Assembly (NCBI GenBank): GCA_035443885.1
Contig: DAOMNO010000005.1
Coordinates: 1-64,000, forward strand
Direction of reading: 5' to 3'
Length of the DNA stretch: 64,000 nt
Source: DAOMNO01 sp035443885
GTDB taxonomy: Bacteria > Planctomycetota > Phycisphaerae > Phycisphaerales > SM1A02
The notes under the pieces are model-generated. The model saw only the letters and a list, made by a program, of their open reading frames with translations. It searched no databases and had not been told where the DNA came from. Both the position numbers and the translations under genes were made by a program. Numbering within the stretch: the first letter of the stretch is position 1; each line of letters begins with the position of its first letter. Shown piece after piece: positions 9,101-18,212 of the stretch.

Positions 9101-10652
9101 TGGGGCCAATGCCCGTGAGATAGTCGATCGTCGCGCGGTCGTTCGTGAAGCGCACGCCTGCCTGCACGTTGGAGAGGCGATACGGGAACCTTGGATACGC
9201 TGCAGCGCGGCTGCTGATAAACGCTTCACCCGACGTTTCGATTTCACCTGTGCCTGCCGTGCGCGACGCCTGCATTCTCATGCTCAGCGTCCAATCGCTG
9301 ATTTCCGCCGCTTCGAGCATCTGCGCCACCTGCACGGGCAGGTCGATCGCGCTGCCGCCGCTTTCTGCGCTGTCGGTTACGCTGAAGTTCTGTACTTGAA
9401 TGGTGAGACTGAACGGAGCCGCTTCAAGTACGTGGTCCATCCACGCTTCGCGGTCTGCCCAACTGAGTGCGGGCAGTTCAGAGATGACGAGTCGAATCGC
9501 ATAAGGCATTGTTGCAGAGGACTCGGCCGGTCCGCCGTTGTTTTCGATCGGCTTCGCTGCGCTGTAGAGATCGCCCTGCAAGCCGAGGAGTTGAATCTGT
9601 TGATTGCTGAGGCGTATGGTGCCCTCGCGCACTCTCAGGCGCTGCCGCCACGCAGTTACGGCTGCCCCCTCTTCGATTGCGGGGCGTTCGACAATCCGGC
9701 CGCCCTCATAGCGCACGAAGAGGTCTTCGGTGTCGATGGGCAACGTGAGTGTGATGTCGTCCACCGCGAGGACGAGTTCAAAGTTGCCGTCCTCGCGCCA
9801 TTCCATGGTGGCATAGGCGACGCGGCCCTCCAGGTCCATCTTCTCCCACCACACGCGCACGGCTTCCGGGCACATGTTTTCTGTGCGCGGGTCGAGGGTG
9901 AGGCCCTCGACGCGGCCTTCGTGCTCAAACGTCAGCGCGTTCCATCGACCGTTGACCGTGAGGCCCGCCGTGAGTGTTCGACCTGTGTCGTCGATCTCTC
10001 TCAAATGCACGCCGTACCATGCCACCAGCGGCCTGCCGCCGGGCTGCACCGGGCCGGGCAATGGGTCTTCCGCCTGCATCACGCCTGCGAAGATGCGGTT
10101 GCCCTGCACAAGATACGTTGCCCCCTCGTGCCGACCGTATTCGATCACCGCGCGGTTCACTTCCACGCGAGGCGGGAGCGAGGTCGGCATCACCCGCGCG
10201 GGGTCGCGCTGTGGATCAAGCCCCATGAAGCTGAAGCTCCCCGCCTCATGGATATCTTCGCTGATGCGCACGACAGCATCGTTGAGTACCACTTCCAGCA
10301 CGCGCGGCTCGCCTGAAAGAATCGTCGCCATCTCCACGCGCACGACGGCACGCCGCACGCCGACAATCTGCGAAGCCGGACCTTCATGCTCGCGCGAGAG
10401 CAGGCGGAAGTTTTCGAAGATGAATCGCCCATCACCCGCGTAGCTGGCGTGGTCGATGAGCAGTTGCCCGCCCAGCGATCGCTCAAGCTCGTTCCGCAGC
10501 ACAGCGATGATGAACCACGACCGCGTCACGGTGAACATCGCACCCACGATGAACAGGATCATCAAGAGCGCGGTCAGCAACAGTCGCCTGGGCCAGACGC
10601 GCTTCGTTGGCGATGTCGCTTTCTCCGGGCTTGTTGAATCGGTCCTGTGCAC
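6180..10652 (-). CDS. AsmA/YhdP-like large envelope protein
   Basis: A very large protein (about 1490 aa) with one N-terminal membrane segment (RRLLLTALLMILFIVGAMFTV) followed by long beta-rich sequence. The C-terminal part (LPLALQIVNLLQFIAPLRNEIDF..., MLLLRDLAGGLSDQLYRIEVVGTL) matches the closing pattern of AsmA-like proteins. Relatives are periplasmic bridge-like proteins anchored in the inner membrane that are implicated in moving phospholipid to the outer membrane. That function is known for other members and only inferred here. The start is uncertain: TTG at 10670 has no ribosome site, whereas GTG at 10652 has GGAG about 12 nt upstream and is used here. A second, different AsmA-like gene lies at 46759. 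Confidence 0.8.
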   Translation of the reverse strand: MHRTDSTSPEKATSPTKRVWPRRLLLTALLMILFIVGAMFTVTRSWFIIAVLRNELERSLGGQLLIDHASYAGDGRFIFENFRLLSREHEGPASQIVGVRRAVVRVEMATILSGEPRVLEVVLNDAVVRISEDIHEAGSFSFMGLDPQRDPARVMPTSLPPRVEVNRAVIEYGRHEGATYLVQGNRIFAGVMQAEDPLPGPVQPGGRPLVAWYGVHLREIDDTGRTLTAGLTVNGRWNALTFEHEGRVEGLTLDPRTENMCPEAVRVWWEKMDLEGRVAYATMEWREDGNFELVLAVDDITLTLPIDTEDLFVRYEGGRIVERPAIEEGAAVTAWRQRLRVREGTIRLSNQQIQLLGLQGDLYSAAKPIENNGGPAESSATMPYAIRLVISELPALSWADREAWMDHVLEAAPFSLTIQVQNFSVTDSAESGGSAIDLPVQVAQMLEAAEISDWTLSMRMQASRTAGTGEIETSGEAFISSRAAAYPRFPYRLSNVQAGVRFTNDRATIDYLTGIGPSGASVRVAGDLAPLGRYPGANLTLIAEQVPLDEHLRHALNDPQRELFDSLLHTPSADSLREAGLLAGADAFERMRSEFRDVNARVEIMDKDTRTDRDTRSLLEELFVRQRQKQLKTLLPAGPFDTPGGVIDLNLRLTREPGPGHPVLITGETRVHWARLIAERFPYPIIITGGSLKWDVDRVSIISDEAPHGLTFAAPGGGRGVITGYVGRTYRTPDEPEPPQAAFDFSITVEDDGMNELVYAAIPLNDHEAVNDEGATWPGAARSHPAKLLRSLGIEGALTYSGRIWRDPGEEIDYRFYVAMLEGRARPTEELKNMISAVGLLWPEGLVIDRVRGDVSIARERIELTNFTGIHTDGRLTAGGSIDRSGEAPVTELNVVFSDLTLGRYLIDLVPQESADLARELWERYNPSGSFNAQLFYRDRGGEAEPVRLAVEPVVTRVTLRDEVVTLERDADADDPNSDGGRITIDSDRVAFEKLFLRMKRGDRDDGRLTLTGSYGIAKGDERLDARGYWIGGQFDSPLIDEALRLIGAEEHAQRYRGYRPTGEFDASFHYASTPGKEQDYAFTLSPRSLGFEVDGEHATAELSADSRIMLTPRLVEIPMLSGTHEGGSFAVSGLLRFDPSMETPLDASLRVSHTGAMRSPLVRAVMPPAVRDAIDAMRFQDGNGTTINDATLQLAQVRAGGPWRARFKGDVRTDGASIAAGIPISAVHGEFAVFVHYEPDNPLTLEVNGDIAHMRIVDQTITDVRAVDIRYDAAKNAMIVPELRGDCHDGAVWATAIIGVGENRKYDATFELASVTLAGLLTDDGTRRSRLPQGKLYGSLRLAGLRDDPRSRTGRGTVYALGGSVISLPLALQIVNLLQFIAPLRNEIDFADAEFFIDGDRLVFEKLLFESTMGDREKQQTAAVVLQLIGEGEMNVDTLELKTQFRTRSGMLLLRDLAGGLSDQLYRIEVVGTLRSPRARIVPLPGLGG

Positions 10653-10857
10653 GTGGCGAACTCGCTCCAAACACGCTTCATGCCGCCGGAAGCCGCTTTC
10701 AAGACGGAGGCGGCGGGCGTTTCACCCCGGCAAGGGCAGCCGCGTTACGATAGCGCACCGGCGCGCCCGCTTCATCGGGCGTGCGTCGGCGGCGTGATTG
10801 TCGCATCTGAAGGCGTTTTCAGCCATTCCCGCCGCCACCTGTTCGACAGATTTCACC

Positions 10858-11766
10858 ATGCACATTGCACTTACCGGCGTTTCAGGGTTCATCGGGTCCT
10901 TCACCGCCCGCGCGCTGCGCAACGCGGGCCACACCGTAGCCGGCCTCGTGCGAGCATCCAGTCGGCGCGAGCACATTCAGCCGCATGTCGATCGCTTCGT
11001 CGTCGGCGAGCAGGCGAATGAATCATGCTGGGCGGAACTGCTCGACGGCGCGGATTGCCTGATTCACAACAGCGTGGACTGGTCGCCCTTGCGCGCTTCA
11101 CCTGTGGACGCGGAACGGCATTGGCGGGACAACCTGCTCGGCTCGCTGAAGCTGATTCGTGCAGCCATGCCTCGCCAGGTTGTGTTCATCAGCACGATCG
11201 CCGTGCATCACGATATGCGCGAACGATGGGGCGGCATCATCGATGAAGATCACCCCACGCGGCCCGGCAGTTTGTATGGCGCATACAAGGCCGCCGTCGA
11301 AGCGCACCTCTGGGCCATGCACTTCGCGGAAGGACTACGCTTCAGTGCGCTGCGGCCCTGTGGCGTGTACGGCCTCGACCCCAACCTCGAACGCTCGCAC
11401 GGCTACGAACTCATCCAGAAGATTCGTAATGGCGAAACACCCGCCAAGCCCGGCGGCGGCAAGTTCGTGCATGTGGAGGATGTTGCACAAGCGATCCTCG
11501 CCTGCGTCGGCAACGACGCAGCGAACGCGAAGGTCTATAACCTTGTCGATTGCTATGCGCGCTGGGCGGATTGGGCCGTCATGGCGTGCAAACTGCTCAA
11601 TGTGAAGATGGAGATCGACCTTTCAAGCCCGCCCAAGGCGCGCAACATGTTCGCGAAGAACGAAGCGAGATCGCTCGGCGTGAAGCTCGACCGAGGGCAA
11701 GAGGGCATCCGCACGCATCTCGCTGAACTCATTGAAGCCATCGACGCGCGCAGCAGTGCGAAGTAA
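10858..11766 (+). CDS. NAD-dependent epimerase/dehydratase (extended SDR)
   Basis: A protein of 302 aa with the extended short-chain dehydrogenase layout: nucleotide-binding GVSGFIG at residues 7-13, an FISTIAV strand, and catalytic YGAYK (Tyr and Lys of YxxxK). The substrate is probably a nucleotide sugar or a related carbonyl compound, but the sequence does not say which. The start at 10858 (MHIALTGVSG) places the glycine motif at the usual distance from the N-terminus; in-frame sequence upstream lacks the fold. It is transcribed divergently from the AsmA-like gene and stands alone on its strand. Confidence 0.85.
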   Translation: MHIALTGVSGFIGSFTARALRNAGHTVAGLVRASSRREHIQPHVDRFVVGEQANESCWAELLDGADCLIHNSVDWSPLRASPVDAERHWRDNLLGSLKLIRAAMPRQVVFISTIAVHHDMRERWGGIIDEDHPTRPGSLYGAYKAAVEAHLWAMHFAEGLRFSALRPCGVYGLDPNLERSHGYELIQKIRNGETPAKPGGGKFVHVEDVAQAILACVGNDAANAKVYNLVDCYARWADWAVMACKLLNVKMEIDLSSPPKARNMFAKNEARSLGVKLDRGQEGIRTHLAELIEAIDARSSAK

Positions 11767-11817
11767 CGCGGTGTGCGGCGGTGTTCCCAGAAGGTTTGGC
11801 ACCCTTCACCGCGGAGG

Positions 11818-12419
11818 TCACGGAGCAGTTACGGGCGATTTCGCAGCGAGGCGGTAGTTCGGCAGCATCTGTCGCCTGCCACGCACGGTGATGTTGATAT
11901 ACACCTCCGCACGCTTCAGTTCACCTGTTTCACGATCGTAACGATGCGAATGCTTCTGGAACGCCTGTGAGACCATTTCAGTCGGTGCGGGGCCTTCCAG
12001 TGTGAAGAATAATCGGACGGTGTCATCGCTGATAGCGTCTGCCGCTTCAAACCGCAGGATGTAGCCGCCCGTGGGGACATCGACTTCCACCAGCGCTGCG
12101 TTGTCTTCATGAATGGTGATGGCGGCTTCCGGCCCTTCGTAGGGATCGCGTGAAATCGGCGGCGCGCCGGTGCCCATGATGCCGCGCGGGCGCGGCGGCG
12201 TCAGTCGCGGTCGATCAGGATCGAACGACGGGTCGCGTTCTGGCGGAAGTCGTTCTGAGCCGCCGTCTGCTGATCGCCTCGCCGGCGGCTCAATCGGTTC
12301 CGGCCCGGTTGTCTGCGGTTCGTCAGCGCATGAAGCAAGCAGCATCGCGCCGATCGCCAGCATCGCCGCACTCGCCATTCGTGCGGAATGCAGATGACAA
12401 GCGATGGCGCGAGCGATGT

Positions 12420-12423
<4 letters not shown>
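11818..12423 (-). CDS. Putative lipoprotein
   Basis: A protein of 201 aa with signal peptide MASAAMLAIGAMLLASC and lipobox LLASC, followed by a Pro/Arg/Glu-rich linker and a small beta-rich C-terminal domain (YILRFEAADAISDDTVRLFFTLEGP). The domain is not recognised. The start at 12423 overlaps the sucD stop as ATGA, so translation is coupled to sucD although no functional link is evident. Just downstream is a short intergenic stretch with a direct-repeat look (ccgcggaggtcacggag). Confidence 0.72.
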
Positions 12424-13379
<956 letters not shown>

Positions 13380-13518
13380 GGGGGAGTCGTTGGTGGTGAA
13401 CGGTTAGAAGGTGAACGGCGTTCAGTTTAGTGTTTCGCGTGCGGGCGAAGCCTGCAGCAGGGATTTCTCCGGATCAAGCAGGATAGCCGGAAAGCGGCTC
13501 AATGTGGGATTCGCACAC

Positions 13519-14565
13519 TCACCCCTTCAACGACCCCATATCGATCACAAACCGGTACTTCACATCGCTGCGGAGCATGCGCTCGTAGGCGTCGTTGATC
13601 TGGCTCATGCGGATCAGTTCGATGTCGCAGGTGATGTTGTGCATGCCGCAGAAGTCGAGCATGTCCTGCGTCTCCGGGATGCCGCCGATGAGTGAGCCTG
13701 CGATCTGTTTTCGCGGGAAGAGCAAACTGAACACCGACAGCGCCTGCGGGTTGGGCGGCGCGCCGACCATGACCAGCGTGCCGTCCAGCTTCAGCAGCGA
13801 GAGATACGCGTTCAGGTCGTGATCTGCAGAGACTGTGTCGAGGATGAAATCGAAGCTGCCTGCGTGCTTCGCCATCGCGTCCGGATCCTTCGAGATGACC
13901 ACTTCATGCGCGCCCATTTTTTTGCCGTCCGCAATCTTGGAAGCGGATGTGGTGAACAGCACGGTGTGCGCGCCAAACGCTGCTGCGAACTTGACGCCCA
14001 TGTGGCCGAGGCCGCCCAGGCCCACGATGCCGACCTTTTGCCCCTTGCCCACCTTCCAGTGTCGCAGCGGCGAGTACGTGGTGATGCCCGCGCAGAGCAG
14101 CGGCGCTGCGCCTGCGGGGTCGAGGTTCTTCGGCACCTTGAGCGTGAAGGCTTCATCGACGACGACGGCTTCTGAGTAGCCGCCGTATGTCATGCCGCCG
14201 AGGTGCTTGTCCTCGCCGTTGTAGGTAAAGACGGGACCGTTAAGGCAGAACTGTTCAAGCCCCTGCTTGCAGCTTGAGCATGTTCTGCATGAATCGACAA
14301 GGCAGCCGACTGCTGCGAGATCACCGACCTTGAACTTCTTCACGCTGCTGCCCACCTTCACGACGCGGCCGAGAATCTCGTGGCCGGGCACGCAGGGATA
14401 GACCGTCATGCCCCATTCATTGCGCGCGAAGTGGAGATCGGAGTGGCACACGCCGCAGTAGAGAATGTCGATGGCGACATCTGTCGGCAGGGGGTCGCGT
14501 CGGGTGATCGTGATCGGGGAGAGCGGTGAGTCGGCGGCGTGGGCGGCGTAGGCTTTGGTGGGCAT
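13519..14565 (-). CDS. Zinc-dependent alcohol dehydrogenase, YahK/CAD type
   Basis: A medium-chain NAD(P)-dependent dehydrogenase of 348 aa that acts on alcohols or aldehydes in the cytoplasm. Catalytic zinc ligands are Cys40 (CGVCHSD), His62-Glu63 (GHE) and a later Cys (LLCAGITTYSPL). Structural zinc cysteines are at 93, 96, 99 and 107. The cofactor motif is GLGGLGHMG. Sequence features match the cinnamyl-alcohol dehydrogenase-like/YahK branch, whose members are often NADPH-dependent aldehyde reductases. The start at 14565 is supported by a -10-like TACACT only 6 nt upstream, which would give a leaderless mRNA. It is divergent from the phosphohexomutase gene. Confidence 0.9.
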   Translation of the reverse strand: MPTKAYAAHAADSPLSPITITRRDPLPTDVAIDILYCGVCHSDLHFARNEWGMTVYPCVPGHEILGRVVKVGSSVKKFKVGDLAAVGCLVDSCRTCSSCKQGLEQFCLNGPVFTYNGEDKHLGGMTYGGYSEAVVVDEAFTLKVPKNLDPAGAAPLLCAGITTYSPLRHWKVGKGQKVGIVGLGGLGHMGVKFAAAFGAHTVLFTTSASKIADGKKMGAHEVVISKDPDAMAKHAGSFDFILDTVSADHDLNAYLSLLKLDGTLVMVGAPPNPQALSVFSLLFPRKQIAGSLIGGIPETQDMLDFCGMHNITCDIELIRMSQINDAYERMLRSDVKYRFVIDMGSLKG

Positions 14566-14571
14566 GGAGGA

Positions 14572-14577
14572 AGTGTA
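14572..14577 (-). promoter_or_regulatory. -10-like element, leaderless promoter of the ADH gene
   Basis: TACACT on the minus strand, followed by TCCTCC and then the ATG at 14565. With a normal 6-7 nt distance from -10 to the transcription start, the mRNA would begin at the start codon. No good -35 is seen. Confidence 0.45.
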
Positions 14578-14646
14578 TCCACGGGAGGTGCCGCACACTT
14601 TGCTGAAGCCTTGCCAGACGGGCACACTCACACGCAGCGATCCGCG

Positions 14647-14652
14647 TATCCT
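14647..14652 (+). promoter_or_regulatory. -10-like element, leaderless promoter of the phosphohexomutase gene
   Basis: TATCCT followed by 7 nt and the ATG at 14660, the same geometry as in front of several other genes in the window. It supports the chosen start. Confidence 0.4.
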
Positions 14653-14659
14653 TCGCCTT

Positions 14660-16111
14660 ATGCACGATGCTCCCCTGATGCTCTCTGTTTCCGGTGCGCG
14701 CGGCATTGTCGGGCGGACCATGACGCCCGCGGTCGCTGCGGATTACGCAGCCGCGTTCGGTTCGTTTATACGTGAATCCACCGGCCAGCCGTCGCCCGTG
14801 ATGTGCGTTGGTCGCGATTCGCGGCCTTCGGGTGAAATGCTCGCAGCGGCGGCAGTGGCGGGACTGGTGTCCGTCGGATGTAAGGTGGTGGAGATCGGCG
14901 TAGTCGCCACGCCCACCGTCGCGGTGATGATCGGCGAATATCGCGCTTCCGGCGGCATGGCGATTACCGCTTCGCACAATCCGATCGAATGGAATGGCCT
15001 GAAGAGTCTGAACGCGGATGGTGTAGCCCCGCCGCCGCGCGATGTGGAGAAGATACTCGCTCGCTTCCGCGCGAAGGATGTTGTGTTCGCGCCGGTGGAG
15101 CGTTTGCAGCCGATCGTGCGGGATGGAACAGCGAACGACAAGCACATCGAGCGTGTGCTGGCTATTGTGGATGTGGAGTTGATCCGTCGTGCAAGGCTGC
15201 GCGTGGTGCTCGATTCCGTGAATGGCGGGGGATGCGTGTCCGGCCGCATGTTGCTGGAGCGGCTGGGGTGCGAGGTGGTGCATCTGAACGGCGAGCCGAC
15301 CGGACACTTCGCACACACCCCCGAACCGACGAAGGAGAATCTTGTCGATTTGTCGCGTGTGATGGCTGAGGCCAGCCGCACAGGGCGGCAGGCTGCGTGC
15401 GGCTTCGCTCAAGACCCGGATGCGGATCGGCTGGCGATCGTGGATGAGAACGGTCGCTACATCGGCGAGGAATACACGCTCGCGCTCGCAGCAAGGCGCG
15501 TGCTGCAACGAGACACGTCAACAGATCAACACGTCAACATGTCCAAGGGGGGAGCCGATGAGATCGTCTTGGCGGCGAATCTTTCGACGAGCCGGATGAT
15601 TGACGATGTAGCAGCGAAATTCGGCGGCTCAGGCGCGCGGGTGCTGCGCACGGCGGTGGGCGAAGCAAACGTGGTTGAAGCGATGAAGCCAAGCGGCGCG
15701 ATCATTGGCGGCGAAGGCAATGGCGGCGTGATTCTGCCCGGCGTGTGTTGGGTGCGCGACAGCCTGGCAGCGATGGCCCTCGTGCTGGAACTCCTGGCAG
15801 CGGAACGCAAGCCGCTGAGCGCGATCGTGGATGAAATGCCACGTTACGCGATGGTGAAGCACAAGATGGACCTGAGCGCGATCGGCGGTCGTGAAGCGGT
15901 GGAGCCTGCGCTCGCGCGCGTGAAGCAGGCGTTTGCAGGCAAGCGGATCAACGATGCAGACGGCGTGCGGATTGACGTCGATGCAGGCTGGGTGCATCTA
16001 CGGCCGAGCAACACCGAACCGATCATTCGCCTGATCGCAGAAGCGAAGAGCGACGCGGAAGCGTGGTCGCTCGCGCGAAGCGTGGCGGATGCGTCGGGTC
16101 TTGCGATATAG
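14660..16111 (+). CDS. Phosphoglucosamine mutase / phosphomannomutase family protein
   Basis: Alpha-D-phosphohexomutase of 483 aa that moves phosphate between C1 and C6 of a hexose or hexosamine. Present are the phosphoserine loop TASHNP (Ser105), the metal loop DPDADR (252-257), the sugar loop GEGNGG, and the phosphate-binding RPSNTEPIIR near the C-terminus. The Asn in RPSNTEP (Gly in classical GlmM) leaves the substrate open between glucosamine and mannose phosphates. Residues about 284-301 (DTSTDQHVNMSKGG region) are an unusual insertion encoded by a gtcaac-type DNA repeat before the conserved NLSTSRMIDD. The start at 14660 is supported by a -10-like TATCCT 7 nt upstream. Confidence 0.87.
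   Translation: MHDAPLMLSVSGARGIVGRTMTPAVAADYAAAFGSFIRESTGQPSPVMCVGRDSRPSGEMLAAAAVAGLVSVGCKVVEIGVVATPTVAVMIGEYRASGGMAITASHNPIEWNGLKSLNADGVAPPPRDVEKILARFRAKDVVFAPVERLQPIVRDGTANDKHIERVLAIVDVELIRRARLRVVLDSVNGGGCVSGRMLLERLGCEVVHLNGEPTGHFAHTPEPTKENLVDLSRVMAEASRTGRQAACGFAQDPDADRLAIVDENGRYIGEEYTLALAARRVLQRDTSTDQHVNMSKGGADEIVLAANLSTSRMIDDVAAKFGGSGARVLRTAVGEANVVEAMKPSGAIIGGEGNGGVILPGVCWVRDSLAAMALVLELLAAERKPLSAIVDEMPRYAMVKHKMDLSAIGGREAVEPALARVKQAFAGKRINDADGVRIDVDAGWVHLRPSNTEPIIRLIAEAKSDAEAWSLARSVADASGLAI
15512..15544. repeat. Short gtcaac-type direct repeats inside the mutase gene
   Basis: Three closely spaced copies of a (cg/ga)tcaac unit lie within a coding region. The same unit occurs between genes at 16116-16132 and 38831-38859, so an intergenic repeat seems to have become coding here. 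Confidence 0.5.
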
Positions 16112-16131
16112 AAAAAGTCAACAAGTCAACA

Positions 16132-16641
16132 TCACGCCTGCTTGCGCGATTCCTGCACGATCCAGCGCATCGGTTTTTCGCTGCAGTCGATATGGACCAT
16201 GAAGAAGCCGCCGCGGTGGGCTTGGACGAGCGGCCACATGATTTCACGATCGGTGAAGGGGATGTCGAGCGAAGCGACATCGCTCACAGGCACCCATTCC
16301 AGTCGCCCTTCGTCGAAGGACATCATGGTGATTTCATCATGCGCGATGGGGCGGGTAACCTCGAAGAGGAAGATGAGCCAGTGCGTCTGACCTTCGTAGG
16401 CGCGTTCGGAAACGATGCCGGCGAGGTGGATGTCCTCATCGCTCAGGGTGATGCCTGCTTCTTCGCGAATCTCTCGGAGTGCGCATTCGTGCGGCCCCTC
16501 GCCGAGTGCGACTTCGAGCTTGCCACCGATGGGCGAGAACATCCCCGCGTTGGGTTCCTTCAGCCTGTGCAGCAGCAAGAGTCGGTCATCAGCATCGTAG
16601 AGATAACAGAGGACGGCGATCTTATAGGGGAGAGAAGGCAT
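16132..16641 (-). CDS. Nudix hydrolase
   Basis: A protein of 169 aa of the Nudix family, which hydrolyses nucleoside diphosphates linked to another group. The Nudix box is recognisable as GGKLEVALGEGPHECALREI followed by REEAGI; the catalytic REIREEAGI part is intact, but the loop between the first Gly and the first Glu is two residues longer than the standard spacing. The N-terminal LLLLHRLKEPNAGMFSPIGG resembles MutT/8-oxo-dGTP-type enzymes, so a sanitising role is possible but unproven. It lies 22 bases downstream of the ferredoxin gene on the same strand and probably shares its transcript. The start at 16641 (MPSLPYK) precedes the first conserved strand. Confidence 0.85.
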   Translation of the reverse strand: MPSLPYKIAVLCYLYDADDRLLLLHRLKEPNAGMFSPIGGKLEVALGEGPHECALREIREEAGITLSDEDIHLAGIVSERAYEGQTHWLIFLFEVTRPIAHDEITMMSFDEGRLEWVPVSDVASLDIPFTDREIMWPLVQAHRGGFFMVHIDCSEKPMRWIVQESRKQA

Positions 16642-16663
16642 GAGGTGTTGGGCACCCGGCGCC

Positions 16664-16927
16664 TCACTTATTCGCGTACCACTCTGCGTTGATCTTGATG
16701 TACTTGTGCCATTCTTCGGGCAGGTCTTCTTCGGGGTAGATGGCCTGCACCGGGCATTCGTCCACGCACAGACCGCAGTCGATGCACGTTTCGGGGTCGA
16801 TAAACAGCATTTCTGCGCTGGCGAACTCACCTTCGCTTGAGGTGGGGTGAATGCAGTCCACGGGGCAGACTTCGACGCAGGAGGTATCCTTCGTGCCGAT
16901 GCAGGGTTCGGCGATCACATGAGTCAT
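16664..16927 (-). CDS. 4Fe-4S dicluster ferredoxin
   Basis: A small electron carrier of 87 aa. The first cysteine set is CIGTKDTSCVEVCPVDC, with a seven-residue gap between its first two cysteines, which is typical of 7Fe/8Fe ferredoxins whose first cluster is a 3Fe or modified 4Fe cluster. The second set is the standard CIDCGLCVDECP. The acidic C-terminal extension ends EWHKYIKINAEWYANK. Electron partners are not indicated by the neighbourhood. It is transcribed towards the Nudix gene. Confidence 0.93.
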   Translation of the reverse strand: MTHVIAEPCIGTKDTSCVEVCPVDCIHPTSSEGEFASAEMLFIDPETCIDCGLCVDECPVQAIYPEEDLPEEWHKYIKINAEWYANK

Positions 16928-17110
16928 TGGAGCGTTCCTCGAATCGCGGCGGGTTTCATCCGCTCAGGCGAGGGAGGATTGTAGAGATTTCACCGCAATC
17001 GGCCACCCCCTTTTTGGAAAGTGCCGGGCCTTCTCGGACCGTGGCGGCGTTGAGCCGCGCTGGAGCGGTGTGGCATGCGCGTCTTGGGGAAGGTGATGGA
17101 GCGGATGGTG

Positions 17111-17145
17111 AAAAAAACAGCGAGGCCGACCTTGCGGTCGGCCTC
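17111..17145 (-). terminator. Rho-independent terminator of the histone-like gene
   Basis: A perfect 10-bp inverted repeat (gaggccgacc at 17122-17131 and ggtcggcctc at 17136-17145, loop ttgc) is followed on the minus strand by GCTGTTTTTTT. It lies 35 bases downstream of the lysine-rich gene. Confidence 0.9.
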
Positions 17146-17179
17146 GTGCTTTGTTTCGTTGAAGCTGGCAAGCTCCGGA

Positions 17180-17362
17180 TTACATCTTGGGAGCAGCAGT
17201 CTTCTTCTTGCGGGTCGCCTTCTTGCGACGGGTTGCCTTCTTCTTGCCAGCCTTCTTGGTTGCCTTCTTCTTGCCGGCCTTCTTCGTTGCCTTCTTCTTG
17301 CCAGCCTTCTTCGTTGCCTTCTTCTTGCCAGCCTTCTTGGTGGCGCGCTTCTTCTTGGCCAT
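17180..17362 (-). CDS. Lysine-rich histone H1-like DNA-binding protein
   Basis: A very basic protein of 60 aa made almost wholly of Lys, Ala, Thr and Arg: MAKKKRATKKAG, then four tandem nine-residue KKATKKAGK units and an Arg/Lys-rich tail (RRKKATRKKKTAAPKM). Such tails occur on bacterial histone H1-like and HU-like nucleoid proteins and bind DNA by charge; here no folded domain is attached. The start at 17362 is fixed by a strong ribosome site (aaaggagg) 8 nt upstream, and a textbook terminator follows, so this is a well-expressed single gene. It is divergent from dapB. Confidence 0.82.
   Translation of the reverse strand: MAKKKRATKKAGKKKATKKAGKKKATKKAGKKKATKKAGKKKATRRKKATRKKKTAAPKM
17232..17339. 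repeat. Four 27-bp tandem repeats coding KKATKKAGK units
   Basis: Units begin at 17232, 17259, 17286 and 17313 and differ by only one or two bases. They encode the lysine-rich repeats, so copy number could vary by slippage without shifting frame. Confidence 0.9.
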
Positions 17363-17525
17363 GGTAATGACCTCCTTTGCTGTTGTGCGTATGTCTTGTC
17401 GGAGCGACACAATGCACCAATGGTGGCGGAACGACCGCCAGGGAAATTTGTAGCTCTATCGGACTTCGATGGAAAGTCCCTTGACAGAAATTTTTTCAAG
17501 ATTTCAATCCCGGAGGTTCAGACCC

Positions 17526-18212
17526 ATGACCACACGACTCATCATCCACGGTTCCACCGGTCGCATGGGAGCGCGCCTGATCGCGCTCGCCGCGAACGAT
17601 TCGCGCTATGAAATCGTCTCGCAGCTCTCTCGCGCAGACGATGCTTCGCACGCTGCGCCATGCGATGCAGTGATCGACTTCTCAACCGACGAAGGCGCTC
17701 AGCGCGCCGCGGAGATCGCGCTGGCCTACCGCGCCGCGCTCCTGGTGGGCACGACGGCGCTCTCGCAGCAAACACTTGAAAAACTTGGGTTTGCAGCAAG
17801 GTCGATTCCCGTGATGATCGCGCCGAACACCTCGCTGGGCGTTGCGGTACTCAACTTTTTGATCGCGCACGCAGCACGTCTGCTCGGCCCCGAAGCAGAC
17901 ATCGCGCTCACCGATGTGCACCACAAAGCGAAGCGCGATGCGCCCAGCGGCACGGCGATGAGGCTCGCCAGGACACTGCGCGCCGTGCCCGGCGCGAGGC
18001 TGCCGGATGACCACATTCACTGCCTTCGGGCGGGTGATGTGGTGGGGGAACACACGGTGGAATTTTTTTTACCGGGGGAGCGAATTTCGCTCCGACACGC
18101 CGCCTCAAGCCGCGATCTGTTCGCGTCCGGGGCTTTGCGCGCCGCCGCCTGGCTCGTGGGTCGCGCGCCGGGTTACTACACGATTGAAGACTCGCTCGGC
18201 TTGTCAGCGTGA
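17526..18212 (+). CDS. dapB: 4-hydroxy-tetrahydrodipicolinate reductase
   Basis: NAD(P)H-dependent reductase of the lysine/diaminopimelate pathway, 228 aa. The Rossmann motif is GSTGRMG (9-15). The substrate-binding signature HHKAKRDAPSGTA lies at about 132-144 and includes the catalytic His-His and Lys. The start at 17526 has a ribosome site GGAGG 9 nt upstream (17512-17516), and a TTGACA lies at 17481. The product would feed diaminopimelate for lysine and, if present, peptidoglycan. The gene end overlaps by 9 bases the end of the convergent membrane-protein gene. Confidence 0.94.
   Translation: MTTRLIIHGSTGRMGARLIALAANDSRYEIVSQLSRADDASHAAPCDAVIDFSTDEGAQRAAEIALAYRAALLVGTTALSQQTLEKLGFAARSIPVMIAPNTSLGVAVLNFLIAHAARLLGPEADIALTDVHHKAKRDAPSGTAMRLARTLRAVPGARLPDDHIHCLRAGDVVGEHTVEFFLPGERISLRHAASSRDLFASGALRAAAWLVGRAPGYYTIEDSLGLSA

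Noticed and set aside
8946..10316. 456-aa plus-strand open frame
   Set aside because: Lies entirely opposite the AsmA-like gene, with His/Arg/Ala-biased composition typical of antisense frames in GC-rich DNA.
15512..15544. gtcaac repeats as attachment or origin iterons
   Set aside because: They recur at scattered gene boundaries unrelated to the element and have no associated integrase or replication gene.
17232..17339. 27-bp repeats considered as a CRISPR array
   Set aside because: Repeats are directly tandem with no spacers and encode KKATKKAGK units in a gene with ribosome site and terminator.
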